From positions 62,001-126,000 of the forward strand of contig NZ_UUON01000019.1 in the NCBI RefSeq assembly GCF_900590885.1: a stretch of DNA of 64,000 nt, given 5' to 3'. This stretch comes from Pseudomonas viridiflava (GTDB lineage: Bacteria > Pseudomonadota > Gammaproteobacteria > Pseudomonadales > Pseudomonadaceae). Under the pieces are notes generated by a model that saw only the letters and a program-made list of their open reading frames with translations, was not told the origin of the DNA and made no database searches. Shown one piece after another: positions 56,346 to 64,000 of the stretch. The translations under genes and the position numbers were made by a program. Positions within the stretch are counted from its first letter, which is position 1; each line of letters begins with the position of its first letter.

Positions 56346-57212
56346 ATGAAACGCCTCCCGCCGCTGCCAGCGCTGCACACCTTTTGGGTCACGGCCCAGT
56401 GCTGCAACTTCACCCGTGCCGCCGAGCAGCTGCATATCACCCAGGGGGCGGTGAGCCGCCAGATCGCCGGGTTGGAAAGCCACTTGGGCTATGCGTTGTT
56501 CCAGCGCCAGGCGCGGGGCTTGAGCCTGACCGAGGAAGGCCGCGAATGGTCGCTGCGCGCACAGCAGGTGTTCGGCCTGATCGGTGAGGCGGTGGAGCAG
56601 ATCGGCGGCCGCCGCGAAACCCTGCAACTCAAGGCCTCTACCTGTGTGATGCGCTGGCTGCTGCCGCGCCTGATGCAGTGGCAACGCGAGCGCCCGGACG
56701 TGCCGGTGGAGCTCACCACCACCGTGGCCTACACCGTGGATTTTCGCCGCGAGGCGTTCGACGCAGCGGTGATCTATGCGCCTATCGCCGAGCAATCGGC
56801 CGAGGCTCGGCATTTGTTTGATGAACAACTCACGCCGGTCTGCGCGCCGGGTTTGCTCGGGGTTTTGCGCACGCCGGCGGATTTGCAACAACAAGTGTTG
56901 CTGCACCCCACGCGGGATGAACGCGATTGGGCGTTGTGGCTGAAGGCGGCGAATGCACGGCTGAGCAATATGGCCCAGGGGCATCATTTTGAAACCCTGG
57001 ATTTGGCGATGACCGTGGCGTCGCAAGGTTCGGGGGTGGCGATTGGCGACAGTGCGTTGATCGGCGAGGATTTGAAGGCGGGACGGTTGGCGATGCCGTT
57101 TGAGCTGCGGGTGCCGACGGGGATGGGCTATTACCTGGTGTATCCGCCGGGGACCGAGCCGTCGGCGGGGCTGGTGGCGCTGATGGATTGGCTGGTTAGC
57201 CAGGCACAGTAG
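56346..57212 (+). CDS. LysR-family regulator (GcvA-like), probable regulator of aruI
   Basis: 288-residue LysR regulator of the GcvA subgroup: KRLPPLPALHTFWVTAQCCN and FTRAAEQLHITQGAVSRQI give the typical helix-turn-helix, effector domain after about 90. It is divergent from aruI, as expected for a LysR regulating its neighbour. The start at 56346 is preferred because homology begins at MKRLPPLPAL; an upstream start at 56319 would overlap the inverted repeat. Confidence 0.83.
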   Translation: MKRLPPLPALHTFWVTAQCCNFTRAAEQLHITQGAVSRQIAGLESHLGYALFQRQARGLSLTEEGREWSLRAQQVFGLIGEAVEQIGGRRETLQLKASTCVMRWLLPRLMQWQRERPDVPVELTTTVAYTVDFRREAFDAAVIYAPIAEQSAEARHLFDEQLTPVCAPGLLGVLRTPADLQQQVLLHPTRDERDWALWLKAANARLSNMAQGHHFETLDLAMTVASQGSGVAIGDSALIGEDLKAGRLAMPFELRVPTGMGYYLVYPPGTEPSAGLVALMDWLVSQAQ

Positions 57213-57233
57213 CCCTGACACTGAAGATCCAAA

Positions 57234-57322
57234 TGTGGGAGGGGGCTTGCTCCCGATAGCGGTGGGTCAGTTGGAACAACTTTGACTGACACACCCTCAT
57301 CGGGGGCAAGCCCCCTCCCACA
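57234..57322. repeat. REPIN
   Basis: TGTGGGAGGGGGCTTGCTCC ... GGGGGCAAGCCCCCTCCCACA-type arms (89 bp overall) lie between convergent genes; same class as 3212 and 5645. Confidence 0.88.
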
Positions 57323-57339
57323 TTTTTGACCGCGTTGGA

Positions 57340-57954
57340 TCAGTAGCCGACGGTGAAGCGTTGGCGCGAGTGTTTCGGCGACTCAACCTCATCGATCAGG
57401 GCAATCGCATAGTCGGAAAAGCTGATCCAGCTGCGGCCTTCACTGCTTACCAGCAAGTCATCCTGGCCCAGGCGGAATGTGCCGGTGCGCTCGGTTTCAA
57501 CAAACTCCGCCGATGGCGACAGGAAGGTCCAATCCAAATCCTTCTCCTGACGCAGCACGTCAAGGAACGCCGCGCCCGCAGTGGCTTCGGCCTTGTATTC
57601 GGCCGGGAAACCTTCGCTGTCGATCACCCGGCCGCCGCCCGGCAACAGCAGCGAACCCGCACCGCCGACCACCAGCAGGCGTTTCACCCCGGCTTGTTTC
57701 ACCGGGCCGATCACGGCAGCGGCGGGCAGGGTGGCAAAATGCGCCGCACTGATCACCACATCACTGCCACTGACCGCTTGCTGCAGAGCAGTGGCGTCCA
57801 GTGCGTCGACTTGTTTCACGGTTACGCCAGGACGCGCCACCAGTTTGTCGGTATTACGCGCGATAGCCACAACGCTATGCCCACGACGCAATGCTTCTTC
57901 CAGCAGTTGGCTACCGGCACGGCCAGTAGCGCCAATGATTGCAATCTTGCTCAT
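57340..57954 (-). CDS. NAD(P)-binding oxidoreductase (NmrA/SDR-like)
   Basis: 204-residue protein with an N-terminal Rossmann motif IIGATGRAGSQLLEEALRRG and a GSDVVISAAH segment; length and sequence fit the atypical SDR group (PF13460), including flavin-reductase-like and quinone-interacting members. No catalytic Tyr/Lys pair of classical SDRs is evident. It follows the MBL-fold gene by 33 bp on the same strand, divergent from a LysR gene. Confidence 0.83.
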   Translation of the reverse strand: MSKIAIIGATGRAGSQLLEEALRRGHSVVAIARNTDKLVARPGVTVKQVDALDATALQQAVSGSDVVISAAHFATLPAAAVIGPVKQAGVKRLLVVGGAGSLLLPGGGRVIDSEGFPAEYKAEATAGAAFLDVLRQEKDLDWTFLSPSAEFVETERTGTFRLGQDDLLVSSEGRSWISFSDYAIALIDEVESPKHSRQRFTVGY

Positions 57955-57987
57955 GCTGTTCTCCAGTAAGTCAGGGTTTAAAACTAT

Positions 57988-58854
57988 TCACCACTTCATT
58001 TCGCCCTTGGCGACTTTGGCGCTGAGTTCCAGCGAGCTTTCGTCGGCGAGGGTGGGGTAACGCTTTTTCATCGCCGCGATCAGCTCGGCGGCGTTCTTGG
58101 CTTTGTCGGCTTCATCGTCGAAGGCCTGGATGTAACCGGCGGTAAACTCCACGGCTTCAAGGGTCGGCGTGCCCAGGTAGTGGCCGGGCACCACGGTACG
58201 TGGGTTCAGCTGTTCGATGCGCTGTAGGGTAGCGAGCCAGTCTTTGTGGGATTTGGCACTCTGGGTGTCGGCCATCCACACGTGAATGTTTTGCGCGACC
58301 ACCACGCCACCGACCACGGCCTTGATCGACGGGATCCACACAAAGCTGCGGTCCGGCTGCGGGCCATCCAGGCCGATCACCTGCAGTTGCTGGCCTTCCA
58401 GGCTCAGGCTGGCGCCTTGCAGCACCTGCGGCACGATGGTTTTGGCGGGTTTGTCGGCGCCCATTTTCGGGCCCCAGAATTCAAGCTTGGCGGCCACGGT
58501 GGCGTTGATATGGTCGACCACCGGTTTCGGCGCCAGCACTTTGGCGTCGGGGAAGGCAGCGGTCAGGGTGTCGAGGCCGAAGTAGTAGTCCGGGTCGCCA
58601 TGGCTGATGTAGATGGTGGTCAGGTGCTTGCCGCTGGCGCGGATCTTCTGCACCAACTGCTCGGCCTGGCCCTTGCCGAATTGCGCGTCGACCAGGATCG
58701 CGTCCCTCGCGCCGCTGACCAGCACCGAGCTGACCGGGAAGATGGCCGCTGTGCCTGGGTTGTACACGTCGAGGGTCAGCTCGGCCGCTGAGGCATGGGC
58801 GGCGAACGCCAGGGCGGCGGTGGCCAGGGTCAGGCGCTTGAGGGTCGAGAGCAT
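57988..58854 (-). CDS. Exported MBL-fold protein with altered metal motif
   Basis: 288-residue protein with a signal peptide (about 1-23, MLSTLKRLTLATAALAFAAH then ASAAE) and an MBL fold. The usual HxHxDH appears as SHGDPDYYFG (H85, D87, D89, Y90): two of the metal-binding His residues are replaced. Later VVPGHYLG supplies another His. The fold assignment is firm, but ordinary di-zinc hydrolase activity is not assured. Close co-transcription with the NAD(P)-binding gene suggests a shared pathway. Confidence 0.8.
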   Translation of the reverse strand: MLSTLKRLTLATAALAFAAHASAAELTLDVYNPGTAAIFPVSSVLVSGARDAILVDAQFGKGQAEQLVQKIRASGKHLTTIYISHGDPDYYFGLDTLTAAFPDAKVLAPKPVVDHINATVAAKLEFWGPKMGADKPAKTIVPQVLQGASLSLEGQQLQVIGLDGPQPDRSFVWIPSIKAVVGGVVVAQNIHVWMADTQSAKSHKDWLATLQRIEQLNPRTVVPGHYLGTPTLEAVEFTAGYIQAFDDEADKAKNAAELIAAMKKRYPTLADESSLELSAKVAKGEMKW

Positions 58855-58958
58855 CGGGCAGTTCCAGCAGTGGTTGAAGGTGGACAGAGCTTAGTTGCAC
58901 CAAACGAGACTAAAAATGCGATGCTGGAACATAGTTTGTTTCTAAAAGCGTGCAAATC

Positions 58959-59864
58959 ATGGATCGTCTTCAAGCAATGCGTGTGTTTGTCACGGTGGTG
59001 GACCTTGGCAGCCAGTCTGCCGCCGCCGACCATCTGGACCTGTCGCGCCCGGTGGTGTCGCGCTACCTGGCCGAGCTGGAAGACTGGGTGGGCGCGCGTT
59101 TGCTGCACCGCACCACGCGCAAGCTCAGCCTGACGGCGGCGGGCAGCGAAACCCTGCCACGCTGTCGGCAACTGCTGGAGCTGTGCGGCGACATGCAGGC
59201 CGCCGTTCGCGAGCCCGATGACGCGCCGCGCGGCCTGCTGCGCCTGAGTGTCAGCACCTCGTTCGGCCAGGCGCAATTGGCCGAGGCCATCGCCGAATAC
59301 GTGAAGCGCTGCCCACTGGTCACGGTCGACCTGCAGATGCTCGATCGCACGGTCAACCTGGTGGATGAACGCATTGACCTGGCCATCCGCACCAGCAATG
59401 ACCTGGACCCCAACCTGATCGCGCGGCGCCTCACCGTCTGTCGCTCCGTGGTGTGTGCCACGCCGGCGTATCTGCTGGCGCATCCGGCGCCGCAGAAGGT
59501 CGAAGACCTGGCTCGGCACAACTGCCTGACCCATTCCTACTTCGGCAAAAGCCTGTGGCATTTCGAAGAGCAGGGCGATCACGTGTCCGTGCCGGTGCAC
59601 GGCAATATCACTGCCAACGAGGCCAGCACCCTGCTGCGGGTCACGTTGGCCGGGGCCGGGGTGGCGATGCTGCCCAGTTACCAGGCCGGCGATTACATCC
59701 GCAGTGGCGAACTGGTGCGCCTGCTGCCCGCTGCCGAGCCCCGGCAGATGAACATCTACGCGGTCTACGCCTCGCGCAAGCATATGCCGTCGGCGTTGCG
59801 CAGCCTGTTGGATTTTTTGGTGTTGAGGTTTCCGGAAGAGCCGGCGTGGGATGTCGGCCTGTAA
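58959..59864 (+). CDS. LysR-family regulator
   Basis: 301-residue LysR regulator: MDRLQAMRVFVTVVDLGSQS and SRPVVSRYLAELEDWVGARL form the DNA-binding domain, effector domain after about 90. It is divergent from the MBL/NAD(P)-binding pair and probably controls it. The ATG at 58959 is preferred; an upstream GTG adds three residues. Candidate sites in the 104-bp intergenic region are listed in the findings. Confidence 0.85.
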   Translation: MDRLQAMRVFVTVVDLGSQSAAADHLDLSRPVVSRYLAELEDWVGARLLHRTTRKLSLTAAGSETLPRCRQLLELCGDMQAAVREPDDAPRGLLRLSVSTSFGQAQLAEAIAEYVKRCPLVTVDLQMLDRTVNLVDERIDLAIRTSNDLDPNLIARRLTVCRSVVCATPAYLLAHPAPQKVEDLARHNCLTHSYFGKSLWHFEEQGDHVSVPVHGNITANEASTLLRVTLAGAGVAMLPSYQAGDYIRSGELVRLLPAAEPRQMNIYAVYASRKHMPSALRSLLDFLVLRFPEEPAWDVGL

Positions 59865-59964
59865 GCCTGCATCAACCGGTTGAATGTCACCCGATAATGG
59901 CAACTTGCTCTGGCTGGCCTATGCTTTAAACAGCACCGTGTAGAACCGCTCAGAGGTCTTTGCC

Positions 59965-60141
59965 ATGGGCATCAAAACCAGAAAATACCTGATGATTTTT
60001 ACCCTTTGCGCCTTGGCGAGTGCGCTGTATGGCACGGCCGCCTTCCGTGTGGAGCAAACCCGCATGCAGCCGACCTTTGCGATCAGCTGCCATCAGGACC
60101 AATGCGTTCCCCATACCGGCAGTTTCAGCGCGCTCAGGTAG
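59965..60141 (+). CDS. Small single-helix protein (58 aa)
   Basis: A 58-residue frame from ATG at 59965 to TAG at 60139-60141 (overlapping the convergent pobR end): a basic start, a hydrophobic helix MIFTLCALASALYGTAAF, then a mature part with two Cys close together (SCHQDQC). It looks like a small secreted or membrane-anchored protein. AGAGG lies about 9 nt upstream. I do not recognise a family. Confidence 0.6.
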   Translation: MGIKTRKYLMIFTLCALASALYGTAAFRVEQTRMQPTFAISCHQDQCVPHTGSFSALR

Positions 60142-61009
60142 GCTGCTCGGCCTTCAACTGTTCGCGAAATGCCTTGGGCGAGAACCCGACCCGTCGGCGA
60201 AACAGCCGGGAGAAGTTGGTCGGGTCGGAAAAGCCCAATACCTCCGACATTTCATTGATGGTCATCCTGGTGTAGGTCAGCAGGCGCTTGGCTTCCAGCA
60301 ACTGGCGGTCATGCATGATCTGCAACGCCGGCTGCCCACCCAACTCCCGACATGTGCCGTTGAGGTGTGAGACCGAGATACCCAGCTTGTGGGCCAGGTC
60401 CTCAATCTTCGGGTGTTCACGGTAATGCTGCTCGACCAACTGGGTGAAGCGCCGGAAATACTCGCGGCCCCTTGGTGCCCGTGGGTGGCGACGCTGGATC
60501 GCCTGGCGGCTGATCCACACCAGCAATACGCTGACCAGCGCGTGCATCATCATGTCGCGGGCCGGTTGCTCATCGGCGTATTCGTCTTGCAGGCGGGCGA
60601 ACAGGCTGTTGAGGTAGTCGCGGTCCTTGCCCGCCGGGTAGCTGCCAAGCGCTTGCAGCCCGTCCACCGTCGCACCCAGTTGGGTTTGCAGATGGCTGAC
60701 CAGCGGTGCCGCCAACGTCACCACATAACCTTCGACATCTTCCGGGAAACGAAACCCGTGCACGCACAGCGGCGGCAGTACCTGCAGGGTTGCTTCGCTG
60801 AGTGTGGTGCGCTGGCCTTCGATTTCCAGCTGCGCCTGGCCTTTGTGCACGTACAGCAACTGACACAGATCCGCGTGCCGGTGGGGCTGGATTTCCCACT
60901 GGTATTCCCGACTGCGCCGGGAAATGGTTTCACAGTGCAACAAATCGGGTGTCGGCCATTGCTGGCTTTCCCCGTACAGCTTGAAGACCGGAATCGCGTT
61001 TTTGGTCAT
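60134..61009 (-). CDS. pobR: PobR, AraC-type activator of pobA
   Basis: 291-residue AraC/XylS regulator: cupin-like ligand-binding N-terminal half (about 20-110), DNA-binding domain at about 190-285 with two helix-turn-helix units (IEDLAHKLGISVSHLN, INEMSEVLGFSDPTNFSR). Divergent from pobA, the classic arrangement for the 4-hydroxybenzoate-responsive PobR of Pseudomonas. The Acinetobacter PobR is a different family (IclR), so naming follows pseudomonad usage. Confidence 0.88.
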   Translation of the reverse strand: MTKNAIPVFKLYGESQQWPTPDLLHCETISRRSREYQWEIQPHRHADLCQLLYVHKGQAQLEIEGQRTTLSEATLQVLPPLCVHGFRFPEDVEGYVVTLAAPLVSHLQTQLGATVDGLQALGSYPAGKDRDYLNSLFARLQDEYADEQPARDMMMHALVSVLLVWISRQAIQRRHPRAPRGREYFRRFTQLVEQHYREHPKIEDLAHKLGISVSHLNGTCRELGGQPALQIMHDRQLLEAKRLLTYTRMTINEMSEVLGFSDPTNFSRLFRRRVGFSPKAFREQLKAEQPT

Positions 61010-61114
61010 GGTTTCAATCCGATACTCAGGAGAGTGGTGCGGTAATCGCCCGCATTGGCAAAAAGCGCAGGCTTTGGCGCAGTTTTCACCTTCTTATGCC
61101 GCGCACTCAAGTGA

Positions 61115-62383
<1,269 letters not shown>

Positions 62384-62449
62384 CCTGCTATCGTATCGAG
62401 CATTGCCGTGGGCCGCCTTTTCCCACGGGCCCTGCTCGAAGGTTCTGCC

Positions 62450-63967
62450 GTGACTCAGCTCAATCAACCCGCACCGCCGCTGCCGGCGGTGCGCAGTATC
62501 CTCGCCGCGTTGATGCTGGCGATTTTCCTCGGCGCCCTGGACCAGACCATTGTCGCCGTCTCCATGCCCGCCATCTCCGCGCAATTCCACGACGTGAACC
62601 TGCTGGCCTGGGTCATCTCCGGCTATATGGTGGCGATGACGGTCGCGGTGCCGATCTACGGCAAGCTTGGCGACCTGTATGGGCGCCGGCCGATGATGCT
62701 GATCGGCATGGGCCTGTTCACGGTGGCGTCGCTGTTCTGCGGCATGGCCCAGAGCATGGAGCAACTGGTGCTGGCGCGGGTGCTGCAGGGCATCGGCGCC
62801 GGGGGGATGATCTCGGTGAGCCAGGCGATCATCGGCGACATCATCCCGCCCCGCGAGCGCGGGCGTTACCAGGGCTATTTCAGCGGCATGTACGCGGTGG
62901 CCAGCGTGGCCGGGCCGGTGTTGGGCGGGTTCATGACCGAGTACCTGTCGTGGCGCTGGGTGTTCCTGATCAACCTGCCCTTGGGCGCCGGCGCCTGGTA
63001 CGTGGCCCACCGCACCCTGGTGGGGCTGCCGGTGCCGCAGCGCAAGCCGGTCATCGACTACTTCGGTACGGTGCTGATGATCATCGGCCTGACCGCCTTG
63101 CTGCTGGGCATCACTGAAATCGGCCAGGGCCATCATTGGCGTGATGATGAAGTGCTGGGCTTGCTGGCCTGCGCGCTGGTGGCCCTGACCCTGTTTGTGT
63201 GGCACGAACGCCGCGCGCGGGAGCCCTTGCTGCCGATGCACCTGTTCGCCAACCGCAGCGCGGTGTTGTGCTGGTGCACGGTATTTTTCACCAGCTTCCA
63301 GGCGATTTCCCTGACGGTGCTGATGCCACTGCGCTTTCAGACCGTAACCGGCGGCGGCGCCGACAGCGCGGCCTTGCACTTGCTGCCCCTGGCGATGGGC
63401 CTGCCCATCGGCGCGTATTCGGCCGGGCGCATGACCTCGGTGACCGGGCGCTATAAACCGATGATTCTGTCCGGCGCGTTACTGAGCCCGTTGGCGATCT
63501 TCGGCATGGCCTTCAGCGCGCCCCAGGATGTATTGCTGACTGGTGTGTTTATGTTGTTGTGCGGGATCGCCGGCGGCATGCAATTTCCTACTTCGCTGGT
63601 GGGCGCGCAGAACTCGGTGGAACAACGCGACATCGGCGTGGCCACCAGCACCACCAACCTGTTCCGTTCCCTCGGCGGCGCGGTGGGGGTGGCGTGCATG
63701 TCGGCGTTGCTACTGGCGCTGTTGCAGGACTCCAGCTTCGCCCACCTGGCCAGCGGCGCACTGGGGGGCGAGGGCAGTTCCGGCAACGTGCTGCTCGACG
63801 GCCTCAACGCCGCCCCCGGCCCGGCGCAGGATGCCCTGCGTGGTGAGTTGGGCGTGACGTTCCGGCACTTGCTGATGGTCAGCGCGGCGGTGGCGCTGCT
63901 GGGGTTGGCGGCGGCGATTGCGATGCCCAATCGAGTGCTGCGCGGTCGTGAAGACAAGGCCAACTAA
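62450..63967 (+). CDS. MFS drug transporter, DHA2 family (14 TMS)
   Basis: 505-residue multidrug-exporter-type MFS protein of the EmrB/QacA (DHA2) family. LGALDQTIVAVSMPAI in helix 1 and the A-motif GKLGDLYGRRPMML are typical; the hydrophobic pattern fits 14 helices. A GTG at 62450, with GAAGG 7 nt upstream, is preferred to the earlier GTG at 62408. It follows pobA by 66 bp and may export aromatic acids or toxic intermediates, but this is inferred from position. Confidence 0.85.
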   Translation: MTQLNQPAPPLPAVRSILAALMLAIFLGALDQTIVAVSMPAISAQFHDVNLLAWVISGYMVAMTVAVPIYGKLGDLYGRRPMMLIGMGLFTVASLFCGMAQSMEQLVLARVLQGIGAGGMISVSQAIIGDIIPPRERGRYQGYFSGMYAVASVAGPVLGGFMTEYLSWRWVFLINLPLGAGAWYVAHRTLVGLPVPQRKPVIDYFGTVLMIIGLTALLLGITEIGQGHHWRDDEVLGLLACALVALTLFVWHERRAREPLLPMHLFANRSAVLCWCTVFFTSFQAISLTVLMPLRFQTVTGGGADSAALHLLPLAMGLPIGAYSAGRMTSVTGRYKPMILSGALLSPLAIFGMAFSAPQDVLLTGVFMLLCGIAGGMQFPTSLVGAQNSVEQRDIGVATSTTNLFRSLGGAVGVACMSALLLALLQDSSFAHLASGALGGEGSSGNVLLDGLNAAPGPAQDALRGELGVTFRHLLMVSAAVALLGLAAAIAMPNRVLRGREDKAN

Positions 63968-63988
63968 CTGACAAGATAGAGATCAAAA

Positions 63989-64000
63989 TGTGGGAGGGGG
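63989..64000. repeat. REP element running out of the window
   Basis: TGTGGGAGGGGG at the extreme end, 22 bp after the exporter stop; its right-hand part lies outside the window. Confidence 0.6.

Overview
The window is chromosomal DNA from a fluorescent pseudomonad, most likely of the Pseudomonas fluorescens group. Evidence: high GC, a PhaG closely matching the Pseudomonas family, the algU-mucA-mucB-mucD block, OprD-type porins, MucA/TctDE/PobR proteins of pseudomonad type, and several copies of the short GTGGGAGGGGGCTTG-type REP/REPIN repeats typical of this group. I see no prophage, integrase, transposase or CRISPR array. It reads as ordinary core genome interleaved with metabolic accessory operons.

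Layout. 1-1.9 kb: 5' part of phaG (medium-chain PHA / HAA-type transacylase), rsuA and a small CWC protein. 1.95-10.1 kb: a minus-strand guanidine assimilation operon (ABC importer, two carboxyguanidine deiminase subunits, biotin-dependent carboxylase historically called urea carboxylase) headed by a guanidine-I (ykkC) riboswitch. 10.2-14.5 kb: a chemoreceptor, a Tyr-rich lipoprotein, a HIBCH-like hydrolase and ung. 14.5-22.2 kb: tricarboxylate uptake (AbrB-type membrane protein, TctABC, OpdH-type porin) with the divergent two-component system TctDE. 22.2-26.4 kb: HDOD protein, YgfZ, SdhE, YgfX, NadB. 26.8-30.8 kb: envelope-stress operon algU-mucA-mucB-mucD (no mucC). 30.8-38.9 kb: BepA-like protease, TusA-like, AI-2E family permease, Bcp, GcvR, dapA-bamC-MBL-purC, tRNA-Ser(CGA). 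39-42.2 kb: a small alanine-rich protein and a cytochrome b561 / TPR / ECF sigma / anti-sigma / micro-protein cluster. 42.3-49.4 kb: second chemoreceptor, a beta-propeller-like membrane protein, a ParDE-type toxin-antitoxin pair with a perfect palindromic operator, and a LysR / ModA-like / MFS cluster. 49.4-57.2 kb: LysR regulators, an orphan CHMI-family isomerase, a CynX-like MFS protein, and an arginine-transaminase-pathway pair (2-ketoarginine decarboxylase plus aldehyde dehydrogenase). 57.3-64 kb: an NAD(P)-binding oxidoreductase, a variant MBL-fold protein and their LysR; a micro-protein; pobR/pobA; and a DHA2-type exporter.

How the genes work together. Two loci handle guanidino nitrogen (free guanidine, and 2-ketoarginine to 4-guanidinobutyrate). 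The tct locus couples a porin, a three-component transporter and a sensor pair; three exactly 11-bp-spaced CTTTCA repeats in the divergent intergenic region are a strong candidate TctD site. A/C-rich AANAANAA motifs at the translation starts of opdH, tctC, pobA and the citrate-type MFS gene suggest Hfq/Crc catabolite repression. The most striking observations are: the guanidine riboswitch carries a 10-nt segment perfectly complementary to the Shine-Dalgarno region of the first gene of its operon; a REPIN repeat is translated in frame as a ~30-residue linker inside the guanidine carboxylase; and the expected allophanate hydrolase gene is missing from this operon.
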